Source: Magnetofaba australis IT-1
GTDB lineage: Bacteria; Pseudomonadota; Magnetococcia; Magnetococcales; Magnetococcaceae
NCBI RefSeq assembly: GCF_002109495.1
Contig: NZ_LVJN01000020.1
Location: forward strand, 36,001 to 100,000
DNA length: 64,000 nucleotides
Direction: 5' to 3'
Positions 27,427 to 38,969 of the stretch are shown in pieces. The notes beneath the pieces are model-generated. The model worked only from the letters and a program-made list of their open reading frames with translations, was not told where the DNA came from and made no database searches. The translations under genes were made by a program, and so were the position numbers. How positions within the stretch are numbered: position 1 is the first letter of the stretch; each line of letters starts with the position of its first letter.

Positions 27427-28089
27427 TCAGGCGCGGTTGGCGTCTGCATCCTGCTGCGCCGCTTGCAGCCGTTGTTGCAGCCATCGGGCGTTCTCTTGCG
27501 GCGCGTGGGTCAGTCGATCCCGCGCCGCCAGCGCCGTCTCACGCCAGAAGCGATAGCGCGCCGCATCCTCCGGCAGCGCCTGCTTCACCGCCTCGCGCTG
27601 GGCGCCGAATAGCCGCGCCAATTCCGCCCATCCGGGTTGCAGATTCTCCTGAAAATGCTCCTTGAGGGCGCGCGACAGCGCCGGTGAGGCGCCGCCGGTG
27701 CTCACCGCCGCCATGATGGGGTCATCGCGGATCACGGCGGGTACGCGAAAGCCGCTCTCCTCGGCCCCATCGGCGCAGTTGCACAGCAGCGCACGTTGGT
27801 TGCACAGGGCGGCGATGCGGCGGTTGAGCGCGGCCTCGCCGGTGGCGGCGAACACCAGCGTCCAGCGCGGCGCGGCGTTTAGCAGCGTCTCATGGAAGGG
27901 GATCCGCCGCAGCGTTCCGCCCCAGGCGGCGGCCTGTTGCTGAATCCCGGCGTCGATCTGCGGCGCCGCCACGGTGATGCGCGCGCCGCACTCCGCCAGG
28001 CCGTTCAGTTTGCGCCGCGCCACCTGCCCGCCGCCCACAATCAGCACCGCTCGATCCGTCAGATTCAACTCCGCCATATATTGCGACAT
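27427..28089 (-). CDS. Siroheme synthase N-terminal domain protein (precorrin-2 dehydrogenase/ferrochelatase type)
   Basis: 220 aa, equivalent to the N-terminal half of CysG or to Met8p/SirC. An NAD-binding Rossmann motif VLIVGGGQVARRKLNGL occupies residues 15-31, followed by FAATGEAALNRRIAALC and the STGGASPALSRALKEH motif. It oxidises precorrin-2 to sirohydrochlorin and may insert iron, on the route to siroheme. The methyltransferase half of CysG is absent and would need to be encoded elsewhere. The start has AAGGA at a good distance. Divergent from uvrA. Confidence 0.88.
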   Translation of the reverse strand: MSQYMAELNLTDRAVLIVGGGQVARRKLNGLAECGARITVAAPQIDAGIQQQAAAWGGTLRRIPFHETLLNAAPRWTLVFAATGEAALNRRIAALCNQRALLCNCADGAEESGFRVPAVIRDDPIMAAVSTGGASPALSRALKEHFQENLQPGWAELARLFGAQREAVKQALPEDAARYRFWRETALAARDRLTHAPQENARWLQQRLQAAQQDADANRA

Positions 28090-28189
28090 GGGCTTTCCTT
28101 GCGCTGAACCGCCTTTTCGGGGTTCAATTGTCTGTTTGCGGTTGGGGCTGAGTTAGGAAAGTGGGGCTGTATTTGGGGGAAAGTTGTTG

Positions 28190-28345
28190 GGAAATATAAG
28201 ATATTGAGGGCTGCGCCCTCAAACTCCCCGGAAGATCAACAGCCAAACCGTGGGGCGCCGCCCCACACCCCGCTGGGGGCGCGGCCCCCAGACCCCGGAA
28301 AATCGCGCCAGTGAATGCCGCGATTTTCCACCTGTCCAGTTTGCG
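28190..28345 (+). repeat. Mosaic palindromic repeat, GGAAAATCG variant (R6)
   Basis: Modules in order: GAGGGCTGCGCCCTC, GTGGGGCGCCGCCCCAC, GGGGGCGCGGCCCCC, and GGAAAATCGCG...CGCGATTTTCC. It lies upstream of uvrA, 70 bases before its start, so uvrA's promoter must lie inside or just after the repeat. Confidence 0.8.
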
Positions 28346-28414
28346 CCCCAATCCCACTGCTGTGCTCATCATTTAACTTTTTATGCGCTTGTGCGCAATT
28401 CAGCCGGTGCTGTC

Positions 28415-31240
<2,826 letters not shown>

Positions 31241-31727
31241 GCGTTTTCCTGATACGCCGCACACAGGGCGTGAATGCGCATAAATTCAGTGCAGAATCAG
31301 CCTAAAAAATAGGCAGCGCATAGCTTTTGGGCGATCGCGATATGCACAAAAAAGTGTCAGGAATGTAAAAAACCTGATATTTCAGTATGTAACAAAGTGG
31401 CACGGGGTTTGATAATAGGAGATCAACGCGGCAAAGCGCCGCAAGACGTCGAAAGGGGCGTGGATCTCCCAAATGGCACACCGCACTCACTCGGGTTCGC
31501 CATTTCGCATATTCCCGCCAAGCAGTACAAACTCCGCTTTCCCGCCGAGCTGCTCCCTTTGAACCAGGGAGAGGGCTCCTCCTCTGACTCAAGAGTGCGG
31601 AAACGGTCGTTTGGGAGCAGGCTCCGAGCCTGACTACTGCGCCCCGAAGCCCGTCGGAAAAACCCGTTTGCGCCATTGTGCGCAAACGGGTTTTTCCGTT
31701 TGTGGGCGGATAAAATTGGCACAGACG
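31241..31727. other. Intergenic region with possible divergent family C relic
   Basis: No supported gene. The reverse complement of about 31440-31620 shares GTTTCC, CAGAG and GGAGTTTGTAC blocks with the family C repeat at 49.3 kb, so it may be a degraded copy. The region ends in the perfect hairpin at 31655-31698. Confidence 0.4.
31655..31698. terminator. Perfect 19-bp inverted repeat, bidirectional terminator-like
   Basis: Arms CGGAAAAACCCGTTTGCGC (31655-31673) and its exact complement (31680-31698) surround a 6-base loop. The A5/T5 runs inside the stem resemble a bidirectional terminator, although it is over 400 bases past uvrA. Confidence 0.6.
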
Positions 31728-31890
31728 AAAAGTATTTGCGTGAGATAGAGCGATCTTGCGCTGACTATTGGCCGCCGACTGGTCGGCGGCGGGGTCTGGG
31801 CCTGCGGCCCCAGCGGGTGTGGGCGGAGCCCACGGTTTGGCCGTTGGGGAGCTCGAGGGCGGAGCCCTCGATATCTTGCATCGCCAAAAT
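31728..31890 (-). repeat. Mosaic palindromic repeat, family A (R7)
   Basis: Reverse copy: GTATTTGCGTGAG, TTGCGCTGACTATTGG, the CCGCCGACTGGTCGGCGG palindrome, GGGCCTGCGGCCC, a GTGGGC hairpin, GAGGGCGGAGCCCTCGATATC. It lies 120 bases upstream of the DUF2703 gene. Confidence 0.8.
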
Positions 31891-32010
31891 CGCCACTGTG
31901 CATTTTCGAATTTGAGAGAATCTATCGCCAGCAAACCATTTTTCCTGCGTCACTGAGGCAGGCGCTGCGTCTTCCCGGGTAGAGTTCACTCACATCCTGG
32001 AGGCGATATC

Positions 32011-32562
32011 ATGTCCCACTGCACTACTGACTGCTCCTGCCATGACCAACCCCAAACCAAGTTGCAACCCCTGTCCATCGAGTTGCTCTATCTGGATAAC
32101 GAGCACTGTTCGCGCTGCGCCGAGACCGAGCGCAATCTGAACGAAGCGATACAACGCACGACGCCGGTGTTGGAGGCGTTGGGACGGGAAGCGCAATTGA
32201 CCGCCATCCATGTGGAGAGCGAAGAGAGCGCGCGGGAGTTGCGTCTGCGCGCTTCGCCTACCATTCGCATCGACGGTCGCGATATGCTGGGCGCAGATGA
32301 AGAGACTCCCTGCGCCCCCTGTTCGGAGTTGGCCGATGGCGCGGCGGTGACCTGTCGCGCCTGGAGCTGGCGCGGTGAGGGCATGGACGAACCGCCGGTG
32401 GGTCTGTTGGTGGAGGAGATTCTGCGCGCGGCTCTGGATGCGCCACAGAGCAGCGCGGAATCCCCTGCCGAGGACGCCGCCGAGGGGCCATTTTGCCTGC
32501 CGAAAAATCTGGCGCGCTACTTCGCCGCGCGCAAAGGAGAGGGCGCCCATGGGTGCTGTTAG
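32011..32562 (+). CDS. DUF2703 protein, Cys-rich thioredoxin-like
   Basis: 183 aa. It opens with MSHCTTDCSCH, followed by the DUF2703 core: IELLYLDNEHCSRCAETE (a CxxC redox or metal pair), AIHVESEESA, and SPTIRIDGRDM resembling a cis-Pro thioredoxin loop. More Cys follow (ETPCAPCSEL, VTCRAW), and it ends in GCC. The family has no proven function; the Cys pattern suggests metal or thiol chemistry. CTGGAGG precedes the ATG. It overlaps the sigma factor start by 14 bases, so translation is probably coupled. Confidence 0.82.
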   Translation: MSHCTTDCSCHDQPQTKLQPLSIELLYLDNEHCSRCAETERNLNEAIQRTTPVLEALGREAQLTAIHVESEESARELRLRASPTIRIDGRDMLGADEETPCAPCSELADGAAVTCRAWSWRGEGMDEPPVGLLVEEILRAALDAPQSSAESPAEDAAEGPFCLPKNLARYFAARKGEGAHGCC

Positions 32563-33151
32563 TCCTGACGCAACCGCATTAATTGAGCAGATCGCCCGGC
32601 GATACGGCCAGCGCGTGCTGGCCTATGCGCGCAAGCGGCTGCCCAGTGTGGACCAGGCCGAAGAGGCGGCGCAGGAGACCTTCGCTCGCGCCTGGCGGCA
32701 TCGGCACGCCCTGGCGCGGGCGGTCAATCCCGAGGCGTGGCTGTTTGCGGTGGCGCGCTCGGTGGTGGCGGATCAGCGACGCCGCGCCGGGCGCGTCCTC
32801 CCAGCATCGGGGGCGGCGGCGGAAGCGGAGGCGGCGAGCAGTTGGACGCCGCTGGCCCCCTGTGTGGCGCCGCTGCTGGCGCAACTGCCGGTCAAATATC
32901 GCGAGGCGGTGCGGGCGGCGGATCTGCAGGGCGAAGCGCAGAGCGCGTTGGCGCTGCGCCTGGGGCTGTCGCCGTCGGCGGCGCGCTCGCGGGTGCAGCG
33001 TGGGCGCATTCTGCTCAAACAAGCCCTGCTGCGCTGCTGCGTGGTTGAGCGCGATGCGCGCGGCGGACTGTTGCAGGCGCGGGCGCGTCAAGCGGCTGTC
33101 TGCGCCCCGGCCTGTGATCCAGGAGGAGTCGGTGATGGCGTCTCAGGATAA
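32549..33151 (+). CDS. SigZ-like extracytoplasmic-function sigma factor
   Basis: 200 aa. Region 2 spans about residues 8-75 (RRYGQRVLAYARKRL, AEEAAQETFARAWRH, NPEAWLFAVARSVV), and region 4 about 108-165 (LPVKYREAVRAADLQG, LGLSPSAARSRVQRGRILL). After region 4 comes LLRCCVVERDARG, the Cys-Cys tail typical of SigZ-type factors, then another Cys pair near the C-terminus. No anti-sigma gene follows; the neighbouring Cys-rich DUF2703 protein could be the control partner (inference). ATG 32549 follows AAGGAGAGG. It overlaps both neighbours. Confidence 0.85.
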   Translation: MGAVSPDATALIEQIARRYGQRVLAYARKRLPSVDQAEEAAQETFARAWRHRHALARAVNPEAWLFAVARSVVADQRRRAGRVLPASGAAAEAEAASSWTPLAPCVAPLLAQLPVKYREAVRAADLQGEAQSALALRLGLSPSAARSRVQRGRILLKQALLRCCVVERDARGGLLQARARQAAVCAPACDPGGVGDGVSG

Positions 33152-34133
33152 GAGTGGCGCGATGCGCGCCCTGGTGTGTGAGAACGGCGCGGCGCGGTTG
33201 CGGCGTGACTATCCCATCGCGCCGCGTGCGGCGGGGGAGGCGCGCATCCGTGTGGTGCAAGCCGGGGTGTGCGCCACCGATCTACAACTGATCGCCGGGT
33301 ATAAAGGCTTCTCCGGCGTGCTGGGTCATGAGTTCGTTGGCGTGGTTGAAGAAGCGGATAATGCAAGGTGGATTGGCCAACGGGTGGTGGGGGGCATCAA
33401 TCGCGCCTGTGGCCAATGCGCCCCGTGCCGTCGCGGCGACATCACCCACTGCGCCCAGCGCGACGTGCTGGGCATTCTCGGTCGCGATGGCGCGTTTGCC
33501 GACTCTTGCCTGTTGCCTGAGGCCAATCTGCATGCGGTTCCTGACGGCGTGAGCGACGATCAGGCGGTGTTCGCCGAGCCGCTCGCCGCCGCTCTGGCTA
33601 TCACCGATCAACACCCCATCGCCCCGGGCGAGCGGGTCACGGTGATTGGCGATGGCCGTTTGGGACTGCTGATTGTGCAAGTGCTGGCCCTCACCGGTTG
33701 TGACCTGACCCTGGTAGGTCGCCACGCCGAGAAGCTGGCGCTGGGGGAGCAGTGGGGCGCGCGCGCTGGTTTGGCGTCTGAACCGCCGGTGGCGCGGTCG
33801 CAGGATGTGGTGGTGGCCTGTAGCGGCGAGGCCAGCGGGCTGGCTTTGGCGCAATCCCTGGTGCGGCCCCGGGGGCGGATTATTCTCAAAACCACCAGCG
33901 CAGCGCAGCAGGGGGCGGCGGAGTTGGATCTCAACGCCCTGGTGGTGGATGAGGTGACTCTCTGCGGCTCCCGCTGCGGGCCCATGGATGCGGCGGTGCG
34001 TTTGCTGGCGCAGGGGGTGATTGATGTGGCGCCGCTGATCAGCGCGCGCTTCTCCCTGGATCAGGGCGAAGCCGCCTTGACCGCCGCCGCGCGTAAGGGG
34101 GTGTTAAAGGTGGTGCTGCAGATGACATGTTAA
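33135..34133 (+). CDS. Zinc-dependent medium-chain alcohol dehydrogenase-like oxidoreductase
   Basis: 332 aa. Catalytic zinc ligands Cys46 (AGVCATDLQL) and His65/Glu66 (GHEFVG); structural zinc Cys92, 95, 98 and 106 (CGQCAPCRRGDITHC). The Rossmann motif is VIGDGRLGLL, with Asp in place of the second Gly-x-Gly spacer residue. The family oxidises or reduces alcohols, polyols or thiol adducts with NAD(P); the substrate is unknown. AGGAGG lies 8 bases before ATG 33135. It overlaps the sigma gene by 17 bases, making a tight three-gene unit with DUF2703 and the SigZ-like factor. Confidence 0.87.
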   Translation: MASQDKSGAMRALVCENGAARLRRDYPIAPRAAGEARIRVVQAGVCATDLQLIAGYKGFSGVLGHEFVGVVEEADNARWIGQRVVGGINRACGQCAPCRRGDITHCAQRDVLGILGRDGAFADSCLLPEANLHAVPDGVSDDQAVFAEPLAAALAITDQHPIAPGERVTVIGDGRLGLLIVQVLALTGCDLTLVGRHAEKLALGEQWGARAGLASEPPVARSQDVVVACSGEASGLALAQSLVRPRGRIILKTTSAAQQGAAELDLNALVVDEVTLCGSRCGPMDAAVRLLAQGVIDVAPLISARFSLDQGEAALTAAARKGVLKVVLQMTC

Positions 34134-34311
34134 ATTCTGGCTCATCACAGACAGCGGCCCAGTGGGTCAATTTCACCGAATATTTGATAGCTCTATTGAG
34201 CCAGCCTTATCGAACAATATTGGGCGTCTGCGCACGGCTGTTTGCAGACCCGGGTGTTTACCTTTATCATTACTCTCATTCCCCGACTCAAAGTCAGTCG
34301 TTTATTCAATT

Positions 34312-34556
34312 ATAGCCGCTTGAATCCAGAATGACACAAATCCAAAGCGCTCATTGTTTGCATGACGTTGATTCAGCCTGTGCTGACTAGGGGACAAATT
34401 TCCAACGGAAATTTGTCGGGATTCTTAAGGGTCTGTGACCCTTAAGCGGGTGTGGGCAGCGCCCACGGTTTGGATTTTGATCTTGGGAGCTCGAGGGCGC
34501 AGCCCTCGATATCTTTCAGCACCCATATGTGCACTTTTGAATGCTAACGACTATAC
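34312..34556 (-). repeat. Mosaic palindromic repeat, AAATTTGTC variant (R8)
   Basis: Inverted copy of R5, alike over about 240 bases: CGCTTGAATCCAGAATGAC end, GACAAATTTCC/GGAAATTTGTC, CTTAAGGGTC...GACCCTTAAG, a GTGGGC hairpin, GAGGGC hairpin, TTTTGAATGCTAACGACTATA end. The rest of 34134-34311 shows no gene. The repeat reaches into the first codons of the next frame. Confidence 0.85.
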
Positions 34557-35575
34557 TTGTAGAGGCTTGTGTGGAGAGGGTGAGTCATTTCATAGCGTTT
34601 AGCATGGCGTGGGGCATTGTGATCCTGGCCATGGCTTCGGGAGGAGGGAAGTTCTCCTTTTTTCTCAACCTTCCATCTTATCTGGTCTGCCTGTTTGTTG
34701 GTGTGGGGCTGACCGCTCAGGCGCGGGGAGGACGCGCCACTGTGCGCGCCGTGGTGGCGTGGACCACGCTGATCACAGGGCCGCCGCGCTGGTCCACTAC
34801 GGAGGATGGCCACACGCTCCAGACCATGGGTCGCTCTTTCTGGTTCGCTGGATGGCTGGGCACAGGCATCGGTTTGATGCAGATTCTTCACAGCGTGGAT
34901 CCCGGCAAGCTCTTGCATGGGGCGTCGTATGACGCCTTTGCGCTCAGTTTCGTGACTTTGATGTATGGGGCCGGGTTGCGCTGGATGGTGTGCGAACCAG
35001 CTGCGGCAGGCATCCTGAGGACGCAACCCGATAAGCCCACGGTGCTGCGTGACGACAACGCCGCCCTGGTCATCGGCGCGCTGGCGTTGATGGCGCTGCC
35101 CATAGCAATGGGCGTTGCGGTGGTGAGTCAGAAGGAGAAGTTGGACAAGGAGGCGCGGCAGGTGGAGTTGTCGCAACAGGAGAAGGAGGTCGAGCCTGAA
35201 CCGCAACCTCAGCCGATGGGTGCGCCGCTGCTGAAGAGTGGCGGACGATTCCAACTGGCGCCCATTGTGGTCAATATCGGATTGCCAAAGACGCAGGGTG
35301 GAGGGTATTTCAAAATCGGCGTGGCGTTGGCCATACGCAACCTGGACCAACTCACCGAGGAGCAGATTCTCTTTCACGCGCCCATGATGCGGGATGGCGT
35401 AATTGCGATTGTGCGGCGGAAAAGCGTCACAGAACTCCTGAGCGACTCGGGGCGGGAGGCTTTGAAGGAGGAGATCACGCGGTTGCTTGACCAACGCTTG
35501 AAGCATTCGCCTGAGCTGCGCGGAGGGGAAATGAGCGCGGTCTATTTTACCGAGTACATCTTCCAACCCGGCTGA
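34541..35575 (+). CDS. MotA/PomA-like membrane domain fused to FliL domain
   Basis: 344 aa if started at ATG 34541. Residues about 15-60 resemble MotA/PomA TM1-2 (GIVILAMASGGG, FFLNLPSYLVCLFVGVG). Residues about 98-155 resemble TM3-4 (GWLGTGIGLMQILHSVDP, ALSFVTLMYGAGL, EPAAA). The cytoplasmic torque loop between them is only about 40 residues. A fifth helix (about 177-195) leads into a FliL-type periplasmic domain (YFKIGVALAIRN, DGVIAIVRRKSVTELLS, VYFTEYIFQ). FliL supports stator function, so this is a plausible natural stator-FliL fusion. The pore proline of MotA is replaced by Trp. Start uncertain: no good ribosome site, and the first codons lie in the repeat. Confidence 0.7.
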   Translation: MLTTILVEACVERVSHFIAFSMAWGIVILAMASGGGKFSFFLNLPSYLVCLFVGVGLTAQARGGRATVRAVVAWTTLITGPPRWSTTEDGHTLQTMGRSFWFAGWLGTGIGLMQILHSVDPGKLLHGASYDAFALSFVTLMYGAGLRWMVCEPAAAGILRTQPDKPTVLRDDNAALVIGALALMALPIAMGVAVVSQKEKLDKEARQVELSQQEKEVEPEPQPQPMGAPLLKSGGRFQLAPIVVNIGLPKTQGGGYFKIGVALAIRNLDQLTEEQILFHAPMMRDGVIAIVRRKSVTELLSDSGREALKEEITRLLDQRLKHSPELRGGEMSAVYFTEYIFQPG

Positions 35576-35584
35576 ACGCGCCGA

Positions 35585-36505
35585 CTACTTCGCCACCGCG
35601 TGTTGCAGCACGTTCTTGCGCAGTTGCAGCAGTTGATCCTCCAGCGCCTCGGCCAATTGATACACATGCCCCGGTTTTTTCGGTCCAGGGTACCCCACCC
35701 CCGGCGTGAGCGGGCGTTTGGGCAGATCGAAATAGAGGTGCGCCATCTCCGAATAGAGCAGCGAAGCCAGGTCATACACATCCCCCGGCGTGGTCCCTTG
35801 CGCCGCCTCGTGGCCGGTCTCCAGATCCATCGATTTGACGCTCGACAGGCTCAAAATCTGGTGGATGATGCGGAAACAGCGGATCATCTGATTATAGACG
35901 TCGCCCGGTCCCTTTTTCAGGTCCAACTGCGGCAGATCCAAAGTCGCATCGTCGCCATGGGCGGCGTTGAGAATCTGCGCAATCTGCACCGACTCCTCCA
36001 CCCGCTGATACACATCGCTGGGAATAATCTTGGTGGTGAGCAGCAGATTGATCTGCCGGTTGGCCTGCATCAACGTTTTGTAGACGTCCGTAGGGGTCGC
36101 CTTCTCCACCTTCTGCGGACGGGTGGGCGCGCCCACACCCAACGCCTGCTTGCCTTCGCCCAGAATGCGATGGGCGCTCTGCATCACCGCCAACACATGA
36201 TCCGGGGTGATTTTGGCGGGGGGGAGCAGCAGCAACGGACGCGGATCGAGTCCGGCGCGCTGTTTGACCAGATCGACAATCTTCAACTCCAGACTCTCGG
36301 CCTGATAGAACACCTCGCGCGGCGACGCGCCGACCACGGGAATCTCCTCCTGGGCATTGGCGTTGGCGTCGAGCTTGGCGCGAATCTCCTCCAGATCCTG
36401 CACCACCGCACGCCCCACCCCCAGCACATCCCCCGGCGTCGCCGCCTGCGCCGCCCCGGGGGTCAGCCCCGCCAACAGCGTGAGCATCATCAGCAGTCGC
36501 ATCAT
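35585..36505 (-). CDS. Secreted protein of eight PxDVY repeats
   Basis: 306 aa, family not recognised. A signal peptide ends near AAQA (residue 21). Eight units begin with a [T/S/I/G/K]-P-x-[D/E/H]-V-[Y/F/L] hexamer at residues 23, 61, 100, 137, 161, 199, 239 and 277, each followed by a helix ending in I-x-x-I/L-L; the period is about 38 residues, one unit shorter (24). The repeats suggest an alpha-solenoid in the periplasm. It lies 12 bases after a chemoreceptor gene, so a role in sensing is plausible but unproven. AAGGAG fits the second ATG (36502) slightly better. Confidence 0.78.
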   Translation of the reverse strand: MMRLLMMLTLLAGLTPGAAQAATPGDVLGVGRAVVQDLEEIRAKLDANANAQEEIPVVGASPREVFYQAESLELKIVDLVKQRAGLDPRPLLLLPPAKITPDHVLAVMQSAHRILGEGKQALGVGAPTRPQKVEKATPTDVYKTLMQANRQINLLLTTKIIPSDVYQRVEESVQIAQILNAAHGDDATLDLPQLDLKKGPGDVYNQMIRCFRIIHQILSLSSVKSMDLETGHEAAQGTTPGDVYDLASLLYSEMAHLYFDLPKRPLTPGVGYPGPKKPGHVYQLAEALEDQLLQLRKNVLQHAVAK

Positions 36506-36517
36506 TCGCTCCGCTCC

Positions 36518-38518
36518 TTACGCTTGCAGCTTGAAGCGTTGCATCATGGTCTCCAGATCGGTGGCGATGGTGGAGACCGATGAGGCGTGACTGTTGACCG
36601 AGCCGCTCATGGTGGAGATCTCCACCGCTTCGCCGCGCACCGCTTGCATGCTCTGCGCGATCTCCCGCGAGGAGGTGGCGGCGTTGGCGACGTTGGTGGT
36701 GATCTCGGCGTTGCCGGCGGTGGCCTCCTGCACATTGACCGCCATGCGCTCAATGCCCGCGGTGGCGTCGCCCACGCTGCGCGTCACCTCGGCGATGCCG
36801 GCGTTGATCTCACTGACATTGCGCGTCACCGACTCAATGCCGGTATGGGCCTCGGTGACGCTGCGGCTCACCTCCATAGACTCCTGGTTCACCGTCTCCA
36901 TGGAGCGGGAGATCGAGGCGATGGAGCGACTCTGCGCATCAACCGAACTCAAGATCTCCTCATTGGCTTCATTGAGGCGCTCAATAATGCGCGAGACCTC
37001 TTGACTGGACTGGGTCGCCTGGCGTGTTTTGCCTTGAATGGCGGTGATCTGCTTGCTGATGGAGCTGGTCGCCTCGGCGGTCTGCCCAGCCAGCTCCTTG
37101 ACTTCGTTGGCCACCACCGCGAAGCCCTTGCCCGCTTCGCCCGCGCCCGCCGCCTCGATGGAGGCGTTGAGCGCCAACATATTGGTCTGGTCGGCGATGT
37201 CGTTGATCAGCTTGACCACCTTGCCGATCTCTTCGGTGGATTTGGCCAACTCGCTCATGGATTTGCTGTTGCCTTGGGTCAATGTGCTGGCGTCGGTGGA
37301 CTCCTTGTTGGCCGCCTGACACTGGCTGCGCACCTCGCTCAGGGAGTCGGTCACCCCTTGAATCTCCGAGGCCACGCTCTCCACGCTCAGGGAGGAGCGA
37401 TCGGCGGCGGCGTTGACCTCCATCATGCTGGCGGTGGCCTGCTCCGAGGCGCCCGCCACCTGGCTCAAATTGGTGGAGGCCTCCTCCGACGCCGCCGAAA
37501 TGGTGCTCATGTTGTTGGAGGCTTGAATTGAGTCGCTGGCGATGGCGCGCATGCTCTCATCGGCGCGGTTGGCTTGGTCGGAGATGGTCTCCATGTTGCT
37601 GCTCATGGCGTTGGCGTTGTCCGCCGCCGCATCCACCCGCTTGCGCATGGTCGCAGCGCTGCCCTCCATGGAGCCCGCCACGTCGCCCAAGGTGTCCGCC
37701 GCATCGTTGAGCTGCACCACGCGTTGCTGAATCTCGCCGAATATCTCTCGTAGACTCTTGACCGTTTCGTGTAGGGAGCGCTGTAGCATGCCCACTTCAT
37801 CAGTGCGGGTGATATGGCGGTCGAAGGTGAGGTCGCCTTGGGCGATGGCGGCGGTCACATTCAGCGCCCGCTTGAGCGGCGCAATGATCATCTGGGTGAT
37901 GCCCCAGGAGACGCCGCCGCCAATAAGTACCGCCAGAACCAGCAGAATCACCGTGGCGGTGATAGTCAGATCACGTGTTTGACTGGCTTCTGTATGGAAC
38001 GCCTGGGCCTTGTCGGCGGCGAAGGTGACAATGCCCTGAATGCCGCTCTGCAGATCGTGCACCGCATCGGCGCCCTTGTATTTGGTGATGTCGGCGGCTT
38101 TGCCGCGGTTGCCTTCCCGCATCAGGGCGATCACCTCATCGCGAATCAGTTTCCAGTCGCGGAACGCTTTTTCCAATTTGTTGATGCGCGTTTTGTCGCC
38201 CAGGAACGCATCCTTGAGGATTTTAAAGTCCTTGAGCGCCTTCTGTTCGTAGTCATCCACCTTTGCCGTGGCTTCGTCGATATCGCCCACCTTCTTGGCC
38301 AGGGCCACATCCTTCATGCTGCGGTGCATGGCGATGATATCGCTCTGAATACGCAGGGCGGCGGTGCTGACGGTGTAGGGGTGTTTGTAGAGTTTGTCGG
38401 TATTGTTGGCCAGATGATTCATCTCATAGATGGCGAACAGTCCCAGCGCCAGCATCTGCGCGATGACGATGCCGAAGCCGATCGCCAGTTTGCCGCCGAT
38501 CTTGACATTCTTGAACAT
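36518..38518 (-). CDS. Methyl-accepting chemotaxis protein
   Basis: 666 aa. TM1 at about 8-30, a four-helix-bundle periplasmic sensor (about 31-185), TM2 at about 186-210, HAMP to about 262, and a long cytoplasmic signalling hairpin with the invariant tip [20 protein letters not shown] near residue 455. Ligand unknown; a 4HB sensor may bind small metabolites or another protein. It is directly followed by the PxDVY repeat protein, a possible binding partner (inference). No CheR/CheB-binding pentapeptide is seen at the C-terminus (MMQRFKLQA). Confidence 0.93.
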   Translation of the reverse strand: MFKNVKIGGKLAIGFGIVIAQMLALGLFAIYEMNHLANNTDKLYKHPYTVSTAALRIQSDIIAMHRSMKDVALAKKVGDIDEATAKVDDYEQKALKDFKILKDAFLGDKTRINKLEKAFRDWKLIRDEVIALMREGNRGKAADITKYKGADAVHDLQSGIQGIVTFAADKAQAFHTEASQTRDLTITATVILLVLAVLIGGGVSWGITQMIIAPLKRALNVTAAIAQGDLTFDRHITRTDEVGMLQRSLHETVKSLREIFGEIQQRVVQLNDAADTLGDVAGSMEGSAATMRKRVDAAADNANAMSSNMETISDQANRADESMRAIASDSIQASNNMSTISAASEEASTNLSQVAGASEQATASMMEVNAAADRSSLSVESVASEIQGVTDSLSEVRSQCQAANKESTDASTLTQGNSKSMSELAKSTEEIGKVVKLINDIADQTNMLALNASIEAAGAGEAGKGFAVVANEVKELAGQTAEATSSISKQITAIQGKTRQATQSSQEVSRIIERLNEANEEILSSVDAQSRSIASISRSMETVNQESMEVSRSVTEAHTGIESVTRNVSEINAGIAEVTRSVGDATAGIERMAVNVQEATAGNAEITTNVANAATSSREIAQSMQAVRGEAVEISTMSGSVNSHASSVSTIATDLETMMQRFKLQA

Positions 38519-38969
38519 GAGGGCGCCCCATCAACTAATTACACAGTGAATTATTTGTGGAAAAAGAGTCTTTTTACAATGTCATACTCCGCGCGTGTTC
38601 TCTACAACTATCGCCCTGGAACGTAAACAAGCGGCGTATTGCGTCAACAACCTCTTGTATCTATGCGAAGAGTTTTTTATTTCAAAAGTGTTTCAGCGCA
38701 GGGAGCGACGCTGCGCGGTTCCGTCTTAAGCGACGAAACCGCGCAGATTCGAGGGGAGGGAGGTCAGAAAGGGTGTGCGAGGATGTGCGAAGGGTCCCGG
38801 GGGCTGGCGTGGCGCGACAAAACCGGTGACGACGGCGCGCGCCGAAGGTCTGTTGCGGATCAGCCCGGCCAAGACGGGAGGCACACTGCACCCTGTGCGT
38901 GAAGCCTCGTTGAGCGTTGCGAAAACAGTCCGTCACATTGGTAACGATTCCCCAACATTCGGCCTGTGG
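38519..38969. other. Intergenic region with GC-rich hairpin
   Basis: About 450 bases upstream of the chemoreceptor (minus) and downstream of the outer-membrane protein gene (minus). It contains CTGCGCGGTT...AACCGCGCAG (38711-38746), a near-perfect 15-bp stem without a T-run, perhaps the end of the export operon. No gene is supported. Confidence 0.5.

Noticed and set aside
31302..31934. 210-aa minus-strand frame in the intergenic region before DUF2703
   Set aside because: It runs through the palindromic repeat and the perfect hairpin, has no ribosome site, and its peptide matches only translated repeat sequence.
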